DNA of 64,000 nt from Riptortus pedestris (GCA_019009955.1 CM032233.1:93410501-93474500), one strand, 5' to 3'; numbered from the stretch's first letter, positions 33,801-45,586 are shown. The notes: a model not told the origin generated them from the sequence alone. Numbers and translations: made by a program.

Positions 33801-34799
33801 AAAATAAAATAAAATGAATGAAGTAATACTACACATTTATTTTTCGCTTCCTGTAATGTGAATTCCATTTACTCCCCCCCCCCATTTCAATACTTCTGGT
33901 AAGTCATACATTTGTAAATGTGAATATGTAAGCACGCCACAGCTTAGAAAAAACTATCTTACCAATATTGAAATTTCATATTTGCAATTCTTGAAATATC
34001 TAGTTCTGCACTTCCTCTTTTGTTCGTGACCGATTAAAGAGGTATGAGGGCTATAGAGAGAGGGGGATGATAAATTTCTCTATATTTATTATAGATACAG
34101 AAGATTATTAGATTACCTCTTTGGATTAACATAAAGAGATCTATTACTATAACTTCATTTATAGGAAAAATAGGGATATTTTATGTAAATAGACTAATTT
34201 TAAATGAAATGCACCTAATTTTATATTTCTCTCTTAATATGAAGCCTATTTATACAACACTGACAATTTAAGCTTGATGGAGTTGATTAGTTAAATATTA
34301 CCTTAAGCAAAATCAAAATATATTGTAATTAAGGTTGGAATAAATAGTTTCATGAATTTTTTAGCTTATTATTAACTTTAAATGAGTAGTGATAAGGTTT
34401 TAGTGAAGGCTGAAAACTACAATAAGAAAAAACACAATATCGTTGAACATTAAATCTTTAAGAAAATTGGTTAAGTAACAATTTTTGATCCCACTCATAA
34501 TAAGGAAATATTATGTTTGTTTTTTTTAATTTATTGCTTCACTTCCTAGTCTGATTTTGAGCAGTTAATGAACACGATCTTATGTAGGCTGTACTCATGA
34601 CACAATTTTCAAAAACTTTCTTCAAATGTCTATTGAATTTACATAGTTGACAAAATTCAGATTTGTTTAAATTTATATAGATAGCTCAAGTGGTGATATT
34701 TTTTATTTTATCATTACCATGCTCAATATTTAAACATTTTATGAAAGAAGAATTACAAGAAATGTGTGAGTAAACTCAAAAATTCCAAATAACTCAGTT
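33801..34799. other. Unit flank and left arm of the long-inverted-repeat element
   Basis: Downstream flank up to about 34220. From about 34330 comes the arm sequence (TTTTAGTGAAGGCTGAAAAC) and core with GATCCCACTCATAATAA. The right arm is absent. Confidence 0.45.
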
Positions 34800-35360
34800 A
34801 TTATGAGTCTTAATAAAAATGCCGCATAGACAATCTTGTAAATCCAACAAAAAAAGTTCTCCATGTAGCAATAATATTTTCTTAGAGGAATGGATTTATC
34901 AGTTTGGGAACTCTCTTCAGATTTTCAATGGCCCAGTCTCATATGCAAGACTGTTGAACATAAACCCGGACATGGATTGGCCATTCGATTTAATTGAACT
35001 ACTAGAAGTTCTCTATCGCTTTAAGGATAATTAAGCGCCAGGTTTCGACAGGATTCCCTATGTATTATTTAAGAATGCCTAGTAAGTTTTTTTGGGGCAG
35101 AAAATCATCTCCCAAGAATTGGTGTGGTTCTGTGACATTGATGAAATCATTGACAAGACAGAATTGAATATATATTTATATATCTGTCACCGCTCTAGCA
35201 GGGCCAATTGTTGCTTGAACATTACCAAACTCAATATATAAGCATTTCATGTAAAACTAAAAATCAAGTTCGTAAGCTGCAGAAATCCAATAAGAGGGAG
35301 AGGGATTTTAGAGTAGTGAAATTAGGTGATGAAACCAATAAAAATGTATTTAGTGAAAAA
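34800..35360 (+). pseudogene. LINE reverse transcriptase fragment
   Basis: The open stretch 34819-35034 ends in LIELLEVLYRFKDN. The next codons, after a stop, read APGFDRIPYVLFKNA, the KAPGxDxIPxxxxK signature of the RT fingers. Downstream sequence is too decayed to place. It resembles the family of the minus-strand fragment at 60297-61060 but is on the plus strand and separately diverged. Confidence 0.55.
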
Positions 35361-35364
35361 GCAA

Positions 35365-35455
35365 TAATAATATCCTTCATTGCATTATGGCTAGAAACTG
35401 TGGTAACCAGTAGATAGCCCATCATGATTAGCCACAGTAGCTCAAAGTGAACATT
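35365..35455 (+). repeat. SINE body fragment
   Basis: ATCCTTCATTGCATTATGG...GGTAACCAGTAGATAGCCC. Nearly the same sequence, with the same substitution (TTGCATT for TCCCATT), is at 63790-63880, so the two are a duplicated pair. Confidence 0.55.
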
Positions 35456-35597
35456 AATGATATTAATAACTATTTTTTAAATATATTATTTGATAAATAT
35501 GGTAAAAATGAGAACCTTATTCTTAATCATAAAATATACACAAACCATATGATCAGGGCATGACCAGCACTCATTCAATATCACTTAAAAATAATTA

Positions 35598-37090
35598 CAC
35601 TGATGGACAAAATTAACGCACCACTACAATATTTGAAGTTATAATGAAACTGGTTGTGTCCAGCTTCTGTGTTCTTTATCTATTGGTATATAGGGGATAA
35701 CAGAGTGAATATAAACCATAAATAATGCTTTGTTTACTCTTGAGGATTATTTTAATCCTGATTTCAACAGACAGTAGGTTTAGACTGATAATATCTTCCC
35801 TTCATAAACTTGTTCTCGTTAGTTCTTTCTCAACAACCTAGGTTGCTACTCACTTTTTTCCCCTCTTAATGGCCGGAGTAAGTCATTTAAGTGAGTTTGA
35901 CTGTGTTAGGGCAGTGACATTGATAGAGGAAGGATACAGCCAGCGTGAAGTTGCAAGAAGGCTGGGAGTTCATCATACAACAATCGGAAGAGCTCTAAAG
36001 CGTTTTAGAGAAACTGGACAACATGCTAGAAGAGAAGGCCAGGGTCGGCCTAGGTGCACAGAAGCAATAGACGGTAGGTACATCAGGCTACAGGCTCTGA
36101 GAAACCGCAGTATTACTGGAAATGAAATTGGAAATCTCATTAGGCAAACCCGAAATTTGACGATCTCTAGTAGGACTGTTAGGAGAAGGCTCAATGAAGG
36201 TAACCTGAGGGCTGGACATCCTGCCCGTGTCCCTCTGCTTACCACAGCTCACGAAATGGCCAGACTTCGTTTCGCTCAAGACCATGTGAAATGGACTTCG
36301 GAAGATTGGAAAAGAGTTCTCAAATCTTCAGATGGTCGTGTATACACATGGAGACGCCCAGGAGAAAGGTACGCCCCATGCTGCATGGCTCCCCAGGTGG
36401 CATTTCGTGGTGGCTCACTTATGTTCTGGGGAGGCATTTCGTTCGATGCGCGTACAGAGTTGGTTGTGGTGCGAGGAAGGTCACTGACGTCACAGAGGTA
36501 CTTGTACGACATAATTGAAGAGCAAGTTGTGCCATTTGCACCGTACATTGGAGAGGGATTTCTGTTTATGGACGACAATGCCAGACCACACAGATCACAA
36601 ATGGTGGATGATTACATGAGAGAGGTTGGGATTGAGCGCATGGTGTGGCCACCGCGGAGTCCTGACTTAAACCCGATCGAACATGTCTGGGACCACCTTA
36701 AGAAACGGGTACGAAGTCTGAATCCGAGTCCTAGCACCCTTGCGGAACTGGAAACAGCTGTTCTCAAAGAATGGGAAAACCTTCCTCAGGACTTGATAGT
36801 GACTCTTTTTAAATCAATGGAAAGGCGTTTAAGGGATGTTATTCGTGCCAGGGGTGGCAATACCCGTTTTTGACTTCACGAAAAAGTGAGTTTTAATTTT
36901 CATTTTTGGAAGAATATTTTTCTTATTTTTTTATTCTTTTAAAATGTGTACCATATTTTCTGAATGTAAAATAAAATTTTGTTTTTAAATGACTAATTTT
37001 ATCTATATAATTTTTTTTTAGTGTTAAAATTAAAATATAGTGGGTACCTTTGAAGAAATGTAGGTGGTGCGTTAATTCTGTCCATCAGTG
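35598..37090 (+). mobile_element. Tc1-type transposon (1493 bp)
   Basis: Ends are CACTGATGGACAAAATTAAC and its inverse GTTAATTCTGTCCATCAGTG, flanked by TA (35596-35597, 37091-37092). The empty site AATAATTATAAAAAGTC is preserved in the paralogous elements near 7610 and 49095, which proves TA-targeted insertion. The inverted ends of about 27 bp differ at one or two positions. The single gene covers most of the interior. Confidence 0.95.
35869..36873 (+). pseudogene. Tc1-family transposase, open but lacking the first catalytic Asp
   Basis: The 334-codon frame from ATG is uninterrupted. Residues about 10-55 form a helix-turn-helix (YSQREVARRLGVHHTTIGRA), followed by a GRPR hook (GRPRCTEAID) and a second HTH-like region, then the DDE domain. 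The catalytic domain has MDDNARPH (second Asp) and SPDLNPIEHVWD (Glu, DD34E spacing). The segment that normally carries FTDESRF is missing: WKRVLKSSDGRVYTWRRPGE joins sequences usually separated by about ten residues. This in-frame loss removes the first Asp, so the enzyme should be unable to cleave DNA, though it may still bind the ends. The rest of the sequence is well preserved. Confidence 0.88.
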
Positions 37091-37092
37091 TA

Positions 37093-37660
37093 TAAAAAGT
37101 CAACTTATTAACTCATTACATAGTGCTTATATGGATGGCCATATATAGATGATCTACAATAATATTAGATAGCTGTAGATATTTTTATTTCCTATAAGTA
37201 TTTCATTTACCCCAAAAATTGAAAAACACCCTTTTATAGCCTGAACTGAAGTCAAACATTACCCCCCCCCCTCCCCCACCAATCAAGTATATTTAAAAAG
37301 TCTATTTAACATGATATTATTATCAAAATTCTTCCGGAACATTAATTAGTGTATCAACATTAAGAACTGTGAACGTTATTATAAAAATCCATCGGTGTTA
37401 TCTACTAAAATACTAAAATGGGTGACTTAACTCCAAATTGGATAAAACTCTAATTTACATGAATAACTCTACATTTAAATAGTCATAAATAATAATCTTA
37501 ATGAGCTTTGTGCTGGTATTATTCAAAATATAAAATATATGGTCATTTATGATATGTTCATGTACTGCAATCTCAGATTCATTATAATGTTGATACTGAC
37601 AGGGACAGTGACACTTAAATTAATTACATAAACTTCTTTAATTTGTTGTTGTTTTATCCC

Positions 37661-37726
<66 letters not shown>

Positions 37727-37884
37727 ATGAAATTGACATTGCATTACATAAGCCCATTATAAATGGCTATATATTTTATATTCTGAGTATTCCCAGCACA
37801 GAGCACATTAAGATTACTATGTATGAATGCTTAAATGTATTGTTTTTACCTTAAATAAGAATTATATCCAATTTAGAGTGAAGT
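37093..37884. other. Rest of the disrupted inverted-repeat element, then spacer
   Basis: 37093-37230 continues the element interrupted by Tc1 (ATTTCATTTACCCCAAAAATTG). A C-rich run near 37262 follows, then AT-rich spacer with an (AT)n microsatellite at about 37662-37722. Confidence 0.5.
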
Positions 37885-38480
37885 CACCATGTGCTCTAGC
37901 ATTTTCATAGATAACGCTGATGGATTTTGATAATAACATTCACAGCTCTTAACGTCGGTACACTAAGTAATAATACGGATGAATTTCGATAATTAATTCA
38001 CGTTAAATGCTCTTTTTGAGCGTATTTCGATCGGCAGTTCAAAGTTCACTCCCGGATTAGCCCTATAAAAGGAGCCCCTCACGACGGATTAAAATCAGTC
38101 ATATTCGGCATCCTCTGGAGGGGAGACCCTTGTTGACGAGCGACCGCTAATCCTTCAGCTTGTTCCGGCCTGCCTAGCCTGTTCTACTTCTCACGGCTAA
38201 GTCAGCACTCCTATTAAACAGCTAAGTCTTTCTATTGTAATATAGACTAAGTGTAATTAAGTGTCCCCCATTATATTTTCAAAGGTGCCTTTTCATTTTG
38301 ATACTTATAATTGGAGAATATTTTTATTATAAATAAATTTATATATATTCGAATTTGGACTTGAGTCGATTTTTGGTGGCCCTTCCTAAATTCTTGTTAG
38401 TGGTTTGGTTGTGGGATTTTTCATATATTACAGCTTCCACTGCTTATCGCCGCAGACAGATCGCAACAATATATATAAGC
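37885..38480 (+). promoter_or_regulatory. LTR-like island with a complete core promoter
   Basis: In a less AT-rich island, TATAAAAGG (38064-38072) is followed by an initiator TCAGTC (38095-38100) with A at 38097. AGACC lies at +28 to +32, the DPE position. An AATAAA follows at about 38332. TATA, Inr, DPE and a nearby poly(A) signal fit the U3-R-U5 plan of a Gypsy-type LTR, here solo because no internal gene follows. Exact ends are not resolved. A host promoter is the alternative. Confidence 0.45.
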
Positions 38481-38569
38481 TATTTTACAAAAGACCTTTA
38501 TGTCTATTGAGTTGTTGTTTCAGATTTTGATACAATTCCAGACGGTTATTAGATTTTTTCTAGAAAAAG

Positions 38570-38618
<49 letters not shown>

Positions 38619-39079
38619 GATAGGTAAGAAAATAATAGGAGTAGGAATATTAACAAAATGACAACTTTTCAGGAATCACTATTTATTTTATTCTGCATTT
38701 TATTTCTTAAATAGACTATATAAGTAACGTATAAAGGAAAGTAGATGTTGACGAGAGATGCATTTACTCCAGTTTTGGAATTTCCTAATACGTCATTTGA
38801 ACTCACTTGTAGAGATTCGTACTTCTTACTTTCCGTTTATATAGATGCATTCCCTTCACTTGTGAAATTTCCTTATATGTCATTTGACTTCACTTTGTCC
38901 GGGCTGAGCTAACTTACTTGCCATCAATGAATCAGATAATGATTTAACAGAAATAGAACAAGCCCACTTCAATATATCTTTGTCTTTACTTTTTTTTTAA
39001 TTAAACAAGTATCATCAGCAAAAAAGTGAGATTTTGTGGTGTCATGGATAGCCTGAAGTTGTGCATGTACGTATGTATG

Positions 39080-39087
<8 letters not shown>
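38481..39087. other. Spacer with microsatellite, no gene seen
   Basis: Poly-A followed by (AT)n at about 38570-38614, then AT-rich sequence. The AAACAAGTATCATCAGCA motif at about 39004 also occurs near 16475 and 54768. Confidence 0.35.

Positions 39088-39162
<75 letters not shown>
39088..39162. repeat. (GT)n(AT)n compound microsatellite
   Basis: Pure GT dinucleotides to 39121, then pure AT. Open frames through it are artefacts of the repeat. Confidence 0.95.
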
Positions 39163-39168
<6 letters not shown>

Positions 39169-39179
39169 GAACGAACATA

Positions 39180-39900
39180 ACTTATCATTTGACATAAAAG
39201 ACCTATACCCATACATGAAACCATCGACATACTGACCACAGAACTTATACGAACGATGAGTACATTAGGGAAATTATTGATAAGACTAAAACAGAATTAC
39301 TTTTCCTTCAACAATGACATATAACGTACTTACTGGCAGACAGAATTCAAATGGGAAATCCTACTTCTTTTTTACTGACAGATATTCATACAACACATAG
39401 AAGATAAACACGTCCAAAAACTCATGGAAAAATACAACATAACAAAGTATTTCCGATTTGTAGATGACACGTTTTTCATAACCAAAACAGACGATATTAA
39501 TAAGATAGGACATATACAATAGGATGGAGAATACAAATCAACTTGTAAGTGCAATAACACCTAAATTGGACATACTGAAGGGAGACTTAAAACACGATAC
39601 ACAGAACATATACACTCTTTCAGACTAAACAGACAAGACTGTAACTTCGCTAACAACTTGAACGATCACTGTCAAGACCCTACAAATATCCAGACAAGCA
39701 AAAATAACATAGACCAGACAAACAAAAGAACATAGACTGGGCATACTAGATACGTGGAGATTTACAAACAATGGAAAAGTTATCAACCAACAATCAACAC
39801 TAGCTTATAAACGATATTCAGACCCTTGCAAATGCTCAAAAGAAATAAAACACGAAAAATTCCAACAGGCGGTCACACACACGAATACCAGCAGATGAAG
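39180..39900 (+). pseudogene. Penelope-like element, RT and GIY-YIG fragments
   Basis: Starts with SFDIKDLYP (RT box A, first catalytic Asp) and an ETIDILTTELI segment. Then comes MGNPTSFLLTDIHTTHIED (box B region), and KYFRFVDDTFFI, the YVDD-type box C of Penelope-like RTs. After a deletion of the thumb it continues with CKCNNT.IGHTEGRLKTRYTEH, the GIY-YIG nuclease. Stops and frameshifts interrupt it. The microsatellite just upstream may have replaced the 5' part. Confidence 0.75.
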
Positions 39901-40414
39901 TGATGATGAACATAGCTCCATATTCAAATTCGATTATTTGAAAATTATCTATGCTTATAGCCATATTTCTGGAAACATTATTACATCACAATACACAAGC
40001 ACACCATATGAGCATAAGCCATACACAAGCCATCATATCGTCTTAACAGTCCATAATGCAACAAATAAAAATATTTGTTGGCCTCTCAGCCCACGGTCAA
40101 AGGACCCAAATACAGATACAAATAGTTCAGAAATAAATGAAGTGAAAAACTGTTTTAAGAAGTTTCATGTTATATTTAGGCCCCTTCCATTGAAAGAAAC
40201 ATTGTTTTTGGAAGTGTGGTCTTGTTTGAACTGAATAAGCTTTTTAGTAAGACCATAAAATATCTAAAAAAAATGAATTTACAAGGGTTAGAATTTTTTC
40301 CTGGTTCGAAATATAATACCGAAGGGAGCCTGTGATATCAAAGGATTGTGCTCATGAACAAAGCCTGTTTATTATCATAGATAAACAATGATGGGTCTCA
40401 GAGCTTATCAGGCT

Positions 40415-40727
40415 CTCTCTCTCTCTCAATGAGGGCATTATTAGTCTTTTATCAACTATGACTCCCCACATGATTACATTTTTTAAAAATTCTTTGCATG
40501 TGAATGGTGAATTTAAACATGAAAAATGTGAATGGTGGGAACTTCCCATGGACTATCCCCTCCCTCACCTGACTCACTCTCAATGAGGGCATTATTAGTT
40601 TTTTATCAACTATGACTCAGCACATGATTAAACTTTTGAAAATTCTTTGCATGTGAATGGTGAATTTAAACATGAAAAATGTGAATGGTGGGGGGAACTT
40701 CCCATGGACTATCCCCTCCCTCACCTC
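40415..40727 (+). promoter_or_regulatory. Tandemly duplicated PHD promoter with two palindromes
   Basis: Two tandem copies of about 150 bp, each with a GGGAACTTCCC core (40538-40548 and 40693-40703). The second copy has ATGACTCAGCA, the first ATGACTCCCCA. Here both palindromes are intact, unlike in U1. Confidence 0.55.
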
Positions 40728-40803
40728 GTTCATTTCCTTACCTGCCACCAAAGAGCACACATCGCTTGTCAACATCTTCTACACTCTTGTGAATTTATCA
40801 AAG

Positions 40804-41025
40804 ATGCCTTCTGGCGGATCACCACCTGGTTTTTTCTTTTGTCCAGTATGCGGTGTGGGGAATGATGCTGGGGTTGATCTGCTAAAGTGTCTCTTATGTG
40901 ATCGCATATTCCACGAGGTGTGCATAGTTCTGCTAAGGGTACTAGCTGGATTACCGACAGAAGTGGAGATCCCATATGTTTGTGATGATTGTGCTTTGAT
41001 TGAAGAGGAGGAGGAGGAACCGTAA
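40804..41025 (+). CDS. Small PHD-finger protein, short-tail form (40.8-kb copy)
   Basis: 73 residues (MPSGGSPPG start) with a complete finger: CPVC, CLLC, FHEVC and CDDC preceded by Tyr-Val. It ends in an IEEEEEEEP tail where the longer copies continue. The downstream nucleotides still resemble the longer tail (AACTCCCAGGACACCAAGC) but are out of frame. Together with copy 1 it forms a subfamily with LRVLAGL in place of the HREE..EPTIE segment between the sixth and seventh ligands. A GTGAGT donor at 41094 and acceptor at 41721-41723 define a 630-bp 3'UTR intron. Confidence 0.63.
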   Translation: MPSGGSPPGFFFCPVCGVGNDAGVDLLKCLLCDRIFHEVCIVLLRVLAGLPTEVEIPYVCDDCALIEEEEEEP

Positions 41026-41723
41026 AAGAAAGACAAAGGCCAACTAAAAAACTCCCAGGACACCAAGCAGAAATAATAACACTACACAGATATGTGAGTT
41101 CAATGTATATATTTTTTACAATTACTTTTAATTTACAGTTTGTCCCTCTTTATACAAATATAAATAATTTAAGTGGTGTCAATAGGTTTCTTGAAATTTT
41201 CAATAAAAATAATACAAACTTCTTTCCTAAGAAATGCCACAACATTCACATCAGTATAATAATTATTTTATTTGTCATAAGAAAAAATGGAGCCATGACT
41301 CTATTATTTGAGTTAAAAAGATCTAGAGACATATCAAAAATACATTTCCTTGAATGAAAAACTTTTAAGGAATATAACAACTTCTGGTTAAATGAAAATG
41401 ATATCTCTTTCAAAATATTTTATTTCAAGCATATTTAAAAAAAAAAATTTGTCAAGGAGTTCGACTTCTCAAGCAGACTTTAAGCAAGCATTATGTCAGT
41501 TCTTATGCTCCCTACATTAGAAAAGTAAACATAGAGGAACCAATCACAATCCTATATCTTCATTTAATACTAGTTACCATGATTATTTTTCAATCTTTGT
41601 ATTCTAATCATGACACTATGTTATTAAATGCAATTTTTCTTTTGCATTTTTTTGTTTCAATCAATCTATGAAATTAAATCATTTATATTATCATTTGTTA
41701 ATAAATTTATGTAAATTTTTCAG

Positions 41724-41945
41724 GTCACTTCTAGAAATACTTCTTGTGGTTCAAAAATTGAAAACATGGCACTCTACAACGTATGAATGAAATGGCTTTA
41801 TTTCTTCCAAGAAAACAGTTACATCACAACACAAACTTTCTAAACTATCAATTGAACACATAGTTTGCAGTTTAATTTAAAACCATGTGTATTTTCTTTT
41901 CATATTGTATATGTTTTATTGGCAATTTAATAGATTCAAATTAAG
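41724..41945 (+). other. 3' untranslated exon (40.8-kb PHD unit)
   Basis: TTTTTCAG|GTCACTTCTAG followed by the conserved ACATGGCACTCTACAACG block. Nearly the same as 5254-5465. Confidence 0.55.
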
Positions 41946-42814
41946 AGTGTTAAAGATAACTAAAATGCTTGTAGAAATACTAAGTAAAATTTACTCAAAG
42001 AATATGTGTCCAAAATATTTTTATAAAAAATCATTCACACTTTTATATGTACAATGAAATAAAAAAATAAAATTGAAGTAAATGTGTTTATTTCTTGCTC
42101 CCTGTAATGTAATCTCCTCTAAGGTTATGGTATTTTGTAAATATGTATTACAATACAGTTGTTCAAACTTGGGGTTTGAGTGTATTAAATATGGATGGAA
42201 TGTAGGCAATTTTTATTTCCTTGCACAAAGTAGAGGATGTATCTTATTCGCCAAAAATTTTACTTTATAGATTTCAATAGAATTATTTGTTTGCTCTTCT
42301 GTGAACTCATTTCACTAGTTCTGGTATGTCAATCATTTAAAAATATGTGCATGAGAACATATCTCACATAACTCAGAATCGACTATTCTCCCAATATTAT
42401 AATTTCATATTTAGAATTGTTGAAATAAATTGTTGTGCACCTCTTCTTTTCTATGAATCGATTAAGGGGTTAGGAGAGATATAGAGAGGGAAAGGATGAT
42501 AAATTTCTCTTTATTATCAGAGATAGAGAAGATTTGTATAAGTCCTCTTTTGATTATCATAAAGATATCTTTAAGTTATATTCTATGACATTTTTCTTGC
42601 AAAGGAATGAGGTATTTTATGTCAAATAAACTAATTTTAAATGACGTGTAGCAAAACAGTCATAAGGTGACCACATAATATTTTTTTTTAATTTACTTAC
42701 TTATTAATTAGATTATATACTATTGAAACATTGGCTAATCAGAGGCTGGATGAACTATGCAGATATTCTATGATTTGGAATGATGCATAGATAACACCAA
42801 TTCATAACCTTGTA

Positions 42815-42820
<6 letters not shown>

Positions 42821-42868
<48 letters not shown>
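42821..42868. repeat. (AT)n microsatellite
   Basis: Pure AT dinucleotide tract between block U1' and the Penelope-like element. Confidence 0.95.
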
Positions 42869-42871
<3 letters not shown>

Positions 42872-42939
42872 GACCTATAATTCAGAATAAAATTACTTCT
42901 TTTTTTTTTAATAAAATAAAATAGGTAAATATTCTTAGT

Positions 42940-43552
42940 GATGACCGCTGTTGGAGCTATCCTTATGTGATATGGTTTTGGTCACTAAGGCTGAAAAAAA
43001 ACTACTTCAGTTTGCTGCCGAATAAATTTTGGTGTAATTTATTACCTTTGTCAAGGCCTGCAAAGTTATGTTTATAGTAATAACAAACATGGATGGATTG
43101 TTGTTTTTTAGTGATACATGAGTATAATATATAAGATAAATATCTATGTAAATGTTATAATATAGTTCAAAAGTCATTGCATAAAATTACTTACGAATGG
43201 TTTACAAGATATATATACTGCAATTGAATTAAATGTCAAAAGGAATGTCTATAATATAAAAAATATAAAACGCTCTATCGGGAAGGAGAGTTGGAAATAA
43301 TGCATGAACGAAATCAGACTGTAGAATGAAGGCGGGCTGGGAGCCAGCAGGAGCATTGAAGGGTTAAGGTAGAGATAAAGACAGCATCCCTTCTAACAGC
43401 TGATTTAGAGTAATTTTAGTATGCTCTTTAAATGTTCCCATTTATTTATGTACCATGAGGATAACCGTGCCCCCCCCCCTATACATAGACAAAAGCACAT
43501 GCACACATACACATACATATACAAAACACACACTCACACAGACAAACTCATG

Positions 43553-43585
<33 letters not shown>

Positions 43586-44590
43586 ATAACCAATAAATAC
43601 ATACACACATTACAATTAGAACACATTTTGGTCCCATACTTAGTATATTTTATTATGATTAATTATGTTAAAATAGCATGGGCTTATATACTAGGAGTAT
43701 TTTTTGTCATTAATAGACTTTTCATTACTTATTATCTGGGCAGCATCATAAAATTTCATTTTACGGTCATCTTTCTCATACCTCATTGTCTCCAACACAG
43801 TAATGTTGAAAGAATTACCGCTGTCCAAAGCATGCTTAGCAAGGGCACTGGCTTTGGAGTCCTTTTTCCGTACCGAGAGGTCATGTTGGTAAAGCCTCGC
43901 CGACAAATATTGTCTACTTCCCCCATAGTAGACCCCAGGGCAGTCATTGCAACTTATTTTATAAACTAAGCCCGATCTTAGCCTGGTTCAATGGAGTAGA
44001 ACTTCATTTTGGAGTAGAAGGACCCTAACAGGCTGACCATTTTGTATAATATTCTCGTCTCCGGTGTGCCTTGGCGTAATATTTTACTAATTCTAGGTGT
44101 TAAGCAGTCAATGTATCACTTTTCCCTTCATCATTACGCCTGAGCCTCCAGATCTTCTCGTTATTAAATATTCTGTTAATGAAGCAGTAGGTGTGTCTAT
44201 TGCTTTTTAGAATATCTGTGACTTTTTGCATATGTTTTACAGATGCGCCATCCGAGCTGAGGTTGAATACTCTTTCCATTAGGCCCGCGCACACATTTAT
44301 TTGATGATATTAGTATAATGGGTGATTGGAATGAAAATTGGCCTACCCATTTGAAGCAAGAGGTTTGCAGTACCATTCAGTTTCTAAAGTGACATCACTT
44401 CTCGTGATAGTCACTTCAAGGAATGGCAAGTTCCTGTCACACAACAATCCATCCCTGTTTGTTATTACTACGGGTATAAATGTAACTTTGCAGGCCTTGA
44501 CAAAGGTAATAAATTACTCCGAAACGTTGGCAGCAAACTGAAGTAGTTTTATTTCAACCTTAGGGACCGACAACCACATTACATAAGGAT
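42940..44590 (-). mobile_element. Penelope-like element with inverted flanking repeats
   Basis: The flanks are inverted copies: ACTTTGCAGGCCTTGACAAA and ACTTCAGTTTGCTGCC lie in opposite orientations at about 42999-43075 and 44480-44550. The GAAACGTTGGCAGCAAACTG motif is typical of Penelope-like terminal repeats, which can lie in inverted orientation. The interior carries the 3' half of the coding region on the minus strand plus an untranslated stretch with a CA-rich repeat at about 43530-43585. Confidence 0.65.
43691..44470 (-). pseudogene. Penelope-like polyprotein, 3' half (RT end, linker, GIY-YIG)
   Basis: From high to low coordinates on the minus strand: LPFLEVTITRSD..LETEWYCKP..FHSNHPLY (conserved region after the RT palm); CAGLMERVFNLS...RHTYCFINRIF (linker, 44100-44294); and YKISCNDCPGVYYGGSR..SARLYQHDLS..ALAKHALDSG (GIY-YIG nuclease). 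Several stops and frameshifts separate these pieces. RT boxes A to D are missing. Confidence 0.75.
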
Positions 44591-45430
44591 TAAAAAGTTA
44601 ATTACAATGGTATATTTCCTACTTACTTCAAATAGATTTTTTTTCCACTTCAGTTTATATTTCAGTTAGATAAAAATGTGTAAAATAACAATTATAGTAA
44701 TTTACTTTTTAACAATTTCAGCTACACAAAATATTTCAACACGGCACAGAATATCAGAGATGTACATGATTTTGAATTTCACACCTTCTGTAAATCCCGA
44801 TAACTCCAAATCTGATTTCCGTTATAATGAACATAACCCTTATTTCAACGGTGAAACGGTTACACATCGAGTTTTATATTGATCAATATATATTCAGAAC
44901 CCAAGAATATGGAATAGAATATTCACTGATTACACATCATGTAATTTGTCCAGTATCTCACATATTAATGTTTAACATGAAATGAGTAGAAGTAAGGGTT
45001 TACTGAAGGTGGCTGAAAACAACAATAAGAAAAACACATATAATGTTCAAGTTACAAAAAACAATTGTAGAACATTAATTGTTTTAGAAGATTGGTCAAA
45101 TTACAATTTTTGATCCCACTCATAATAAAAGAGATATGATTTTTTTTTTTTTTTTTTCTAATCCTCCTAGTCTGATTTCAGTAATTTAATCAAAGTTATG
45201 TTTGTATTTAATCGTGTGGTTGGCTAGGGATATTATTTTGTCCTTATTATCAAGTGCTGTCAGAATCTTCTTTTGTGTAATTGTGATAAATCCCCTATAT
45301 TAAGATCATATTTCACAACAAAGTCAGTTTACTATCATAGGTAATGTGACTCCAACGTATGGAACTCTCATTCTCAAAGGGGCATTATTAGTCTTTTATT
45401 AATTATGACTCACCACTTTACATTTATCAA
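44591..45430. other. Unit spacer with long-inverted-repeat arm, no gene seen
   Basis: The left arm of the long-inverted-repeat element is near 44990-45025 (GGTTTACTGAAGGTGGCTG), with its core (GATCCCACTCATAATAAAAG) near 45115. The right arm is missing. A degenerate PHD upstream block begins about 45300. Confidence 0.45.
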
Positions 45431-45461
45431 CATATTTTGTTTACTATAAACAATCTAAACA

Positions 45462-45476
45462 GTGGGAACTTCCCAC
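45462..45476 (+). promoter_or_regulatory. GTGGGAACTTCCCAC palindrome upstream of PHD copy at 45.6 kb
   Basis: The palindrome extends to 19 bp if one mismatch in the outer arms is allowed (AGTGGGAACTTCCCACAG context). TTGTTTACTATAAACAA just upstream is a second palindrome resembling paired forkhead sites. Confidence 0.4.
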
Positions 45477-45586
45477 AGTCTGCCCCCTCCCTCACTGCAA
45501 ATCTGAATTTGGCTAGTTCCTTACCTGCCTCCAAAGAGCACACATCACTCGTCAACATCTTCTACATGCTTGTCGATTTATCAGAG

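Larger units (their letters stand above)
40060..42730 (+). repeat. Duplicated block U1' (pairs with 2.33-6.38 kb)
   Basis: Same order of segments as U1 but without the mariner. Its intact TTTACAAGGG site shows the ancestral state. The match ends where U1 meets the LINE fragment. Confidence 0.8.

Noticed and set aside
35973..36578. Minus-strand frames within the Tc1 element
   Set aside because: They are shadows of the transposase frame on the opposite strand.
43421..43969. 182-codon plus-strand frame
   Set aside because: Its start is a CA-repeat and the rest is antisense to the GIY-YIG fragment of a Penelope-like element.
45466..45480. Possible splice acceptor CTTCCCACAG|TC before the PHD frame
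   Set aside because: The AG is not conserved among copies (CCCACGG, CCCATGG, CCCGTGG), whereas the palindrome is.
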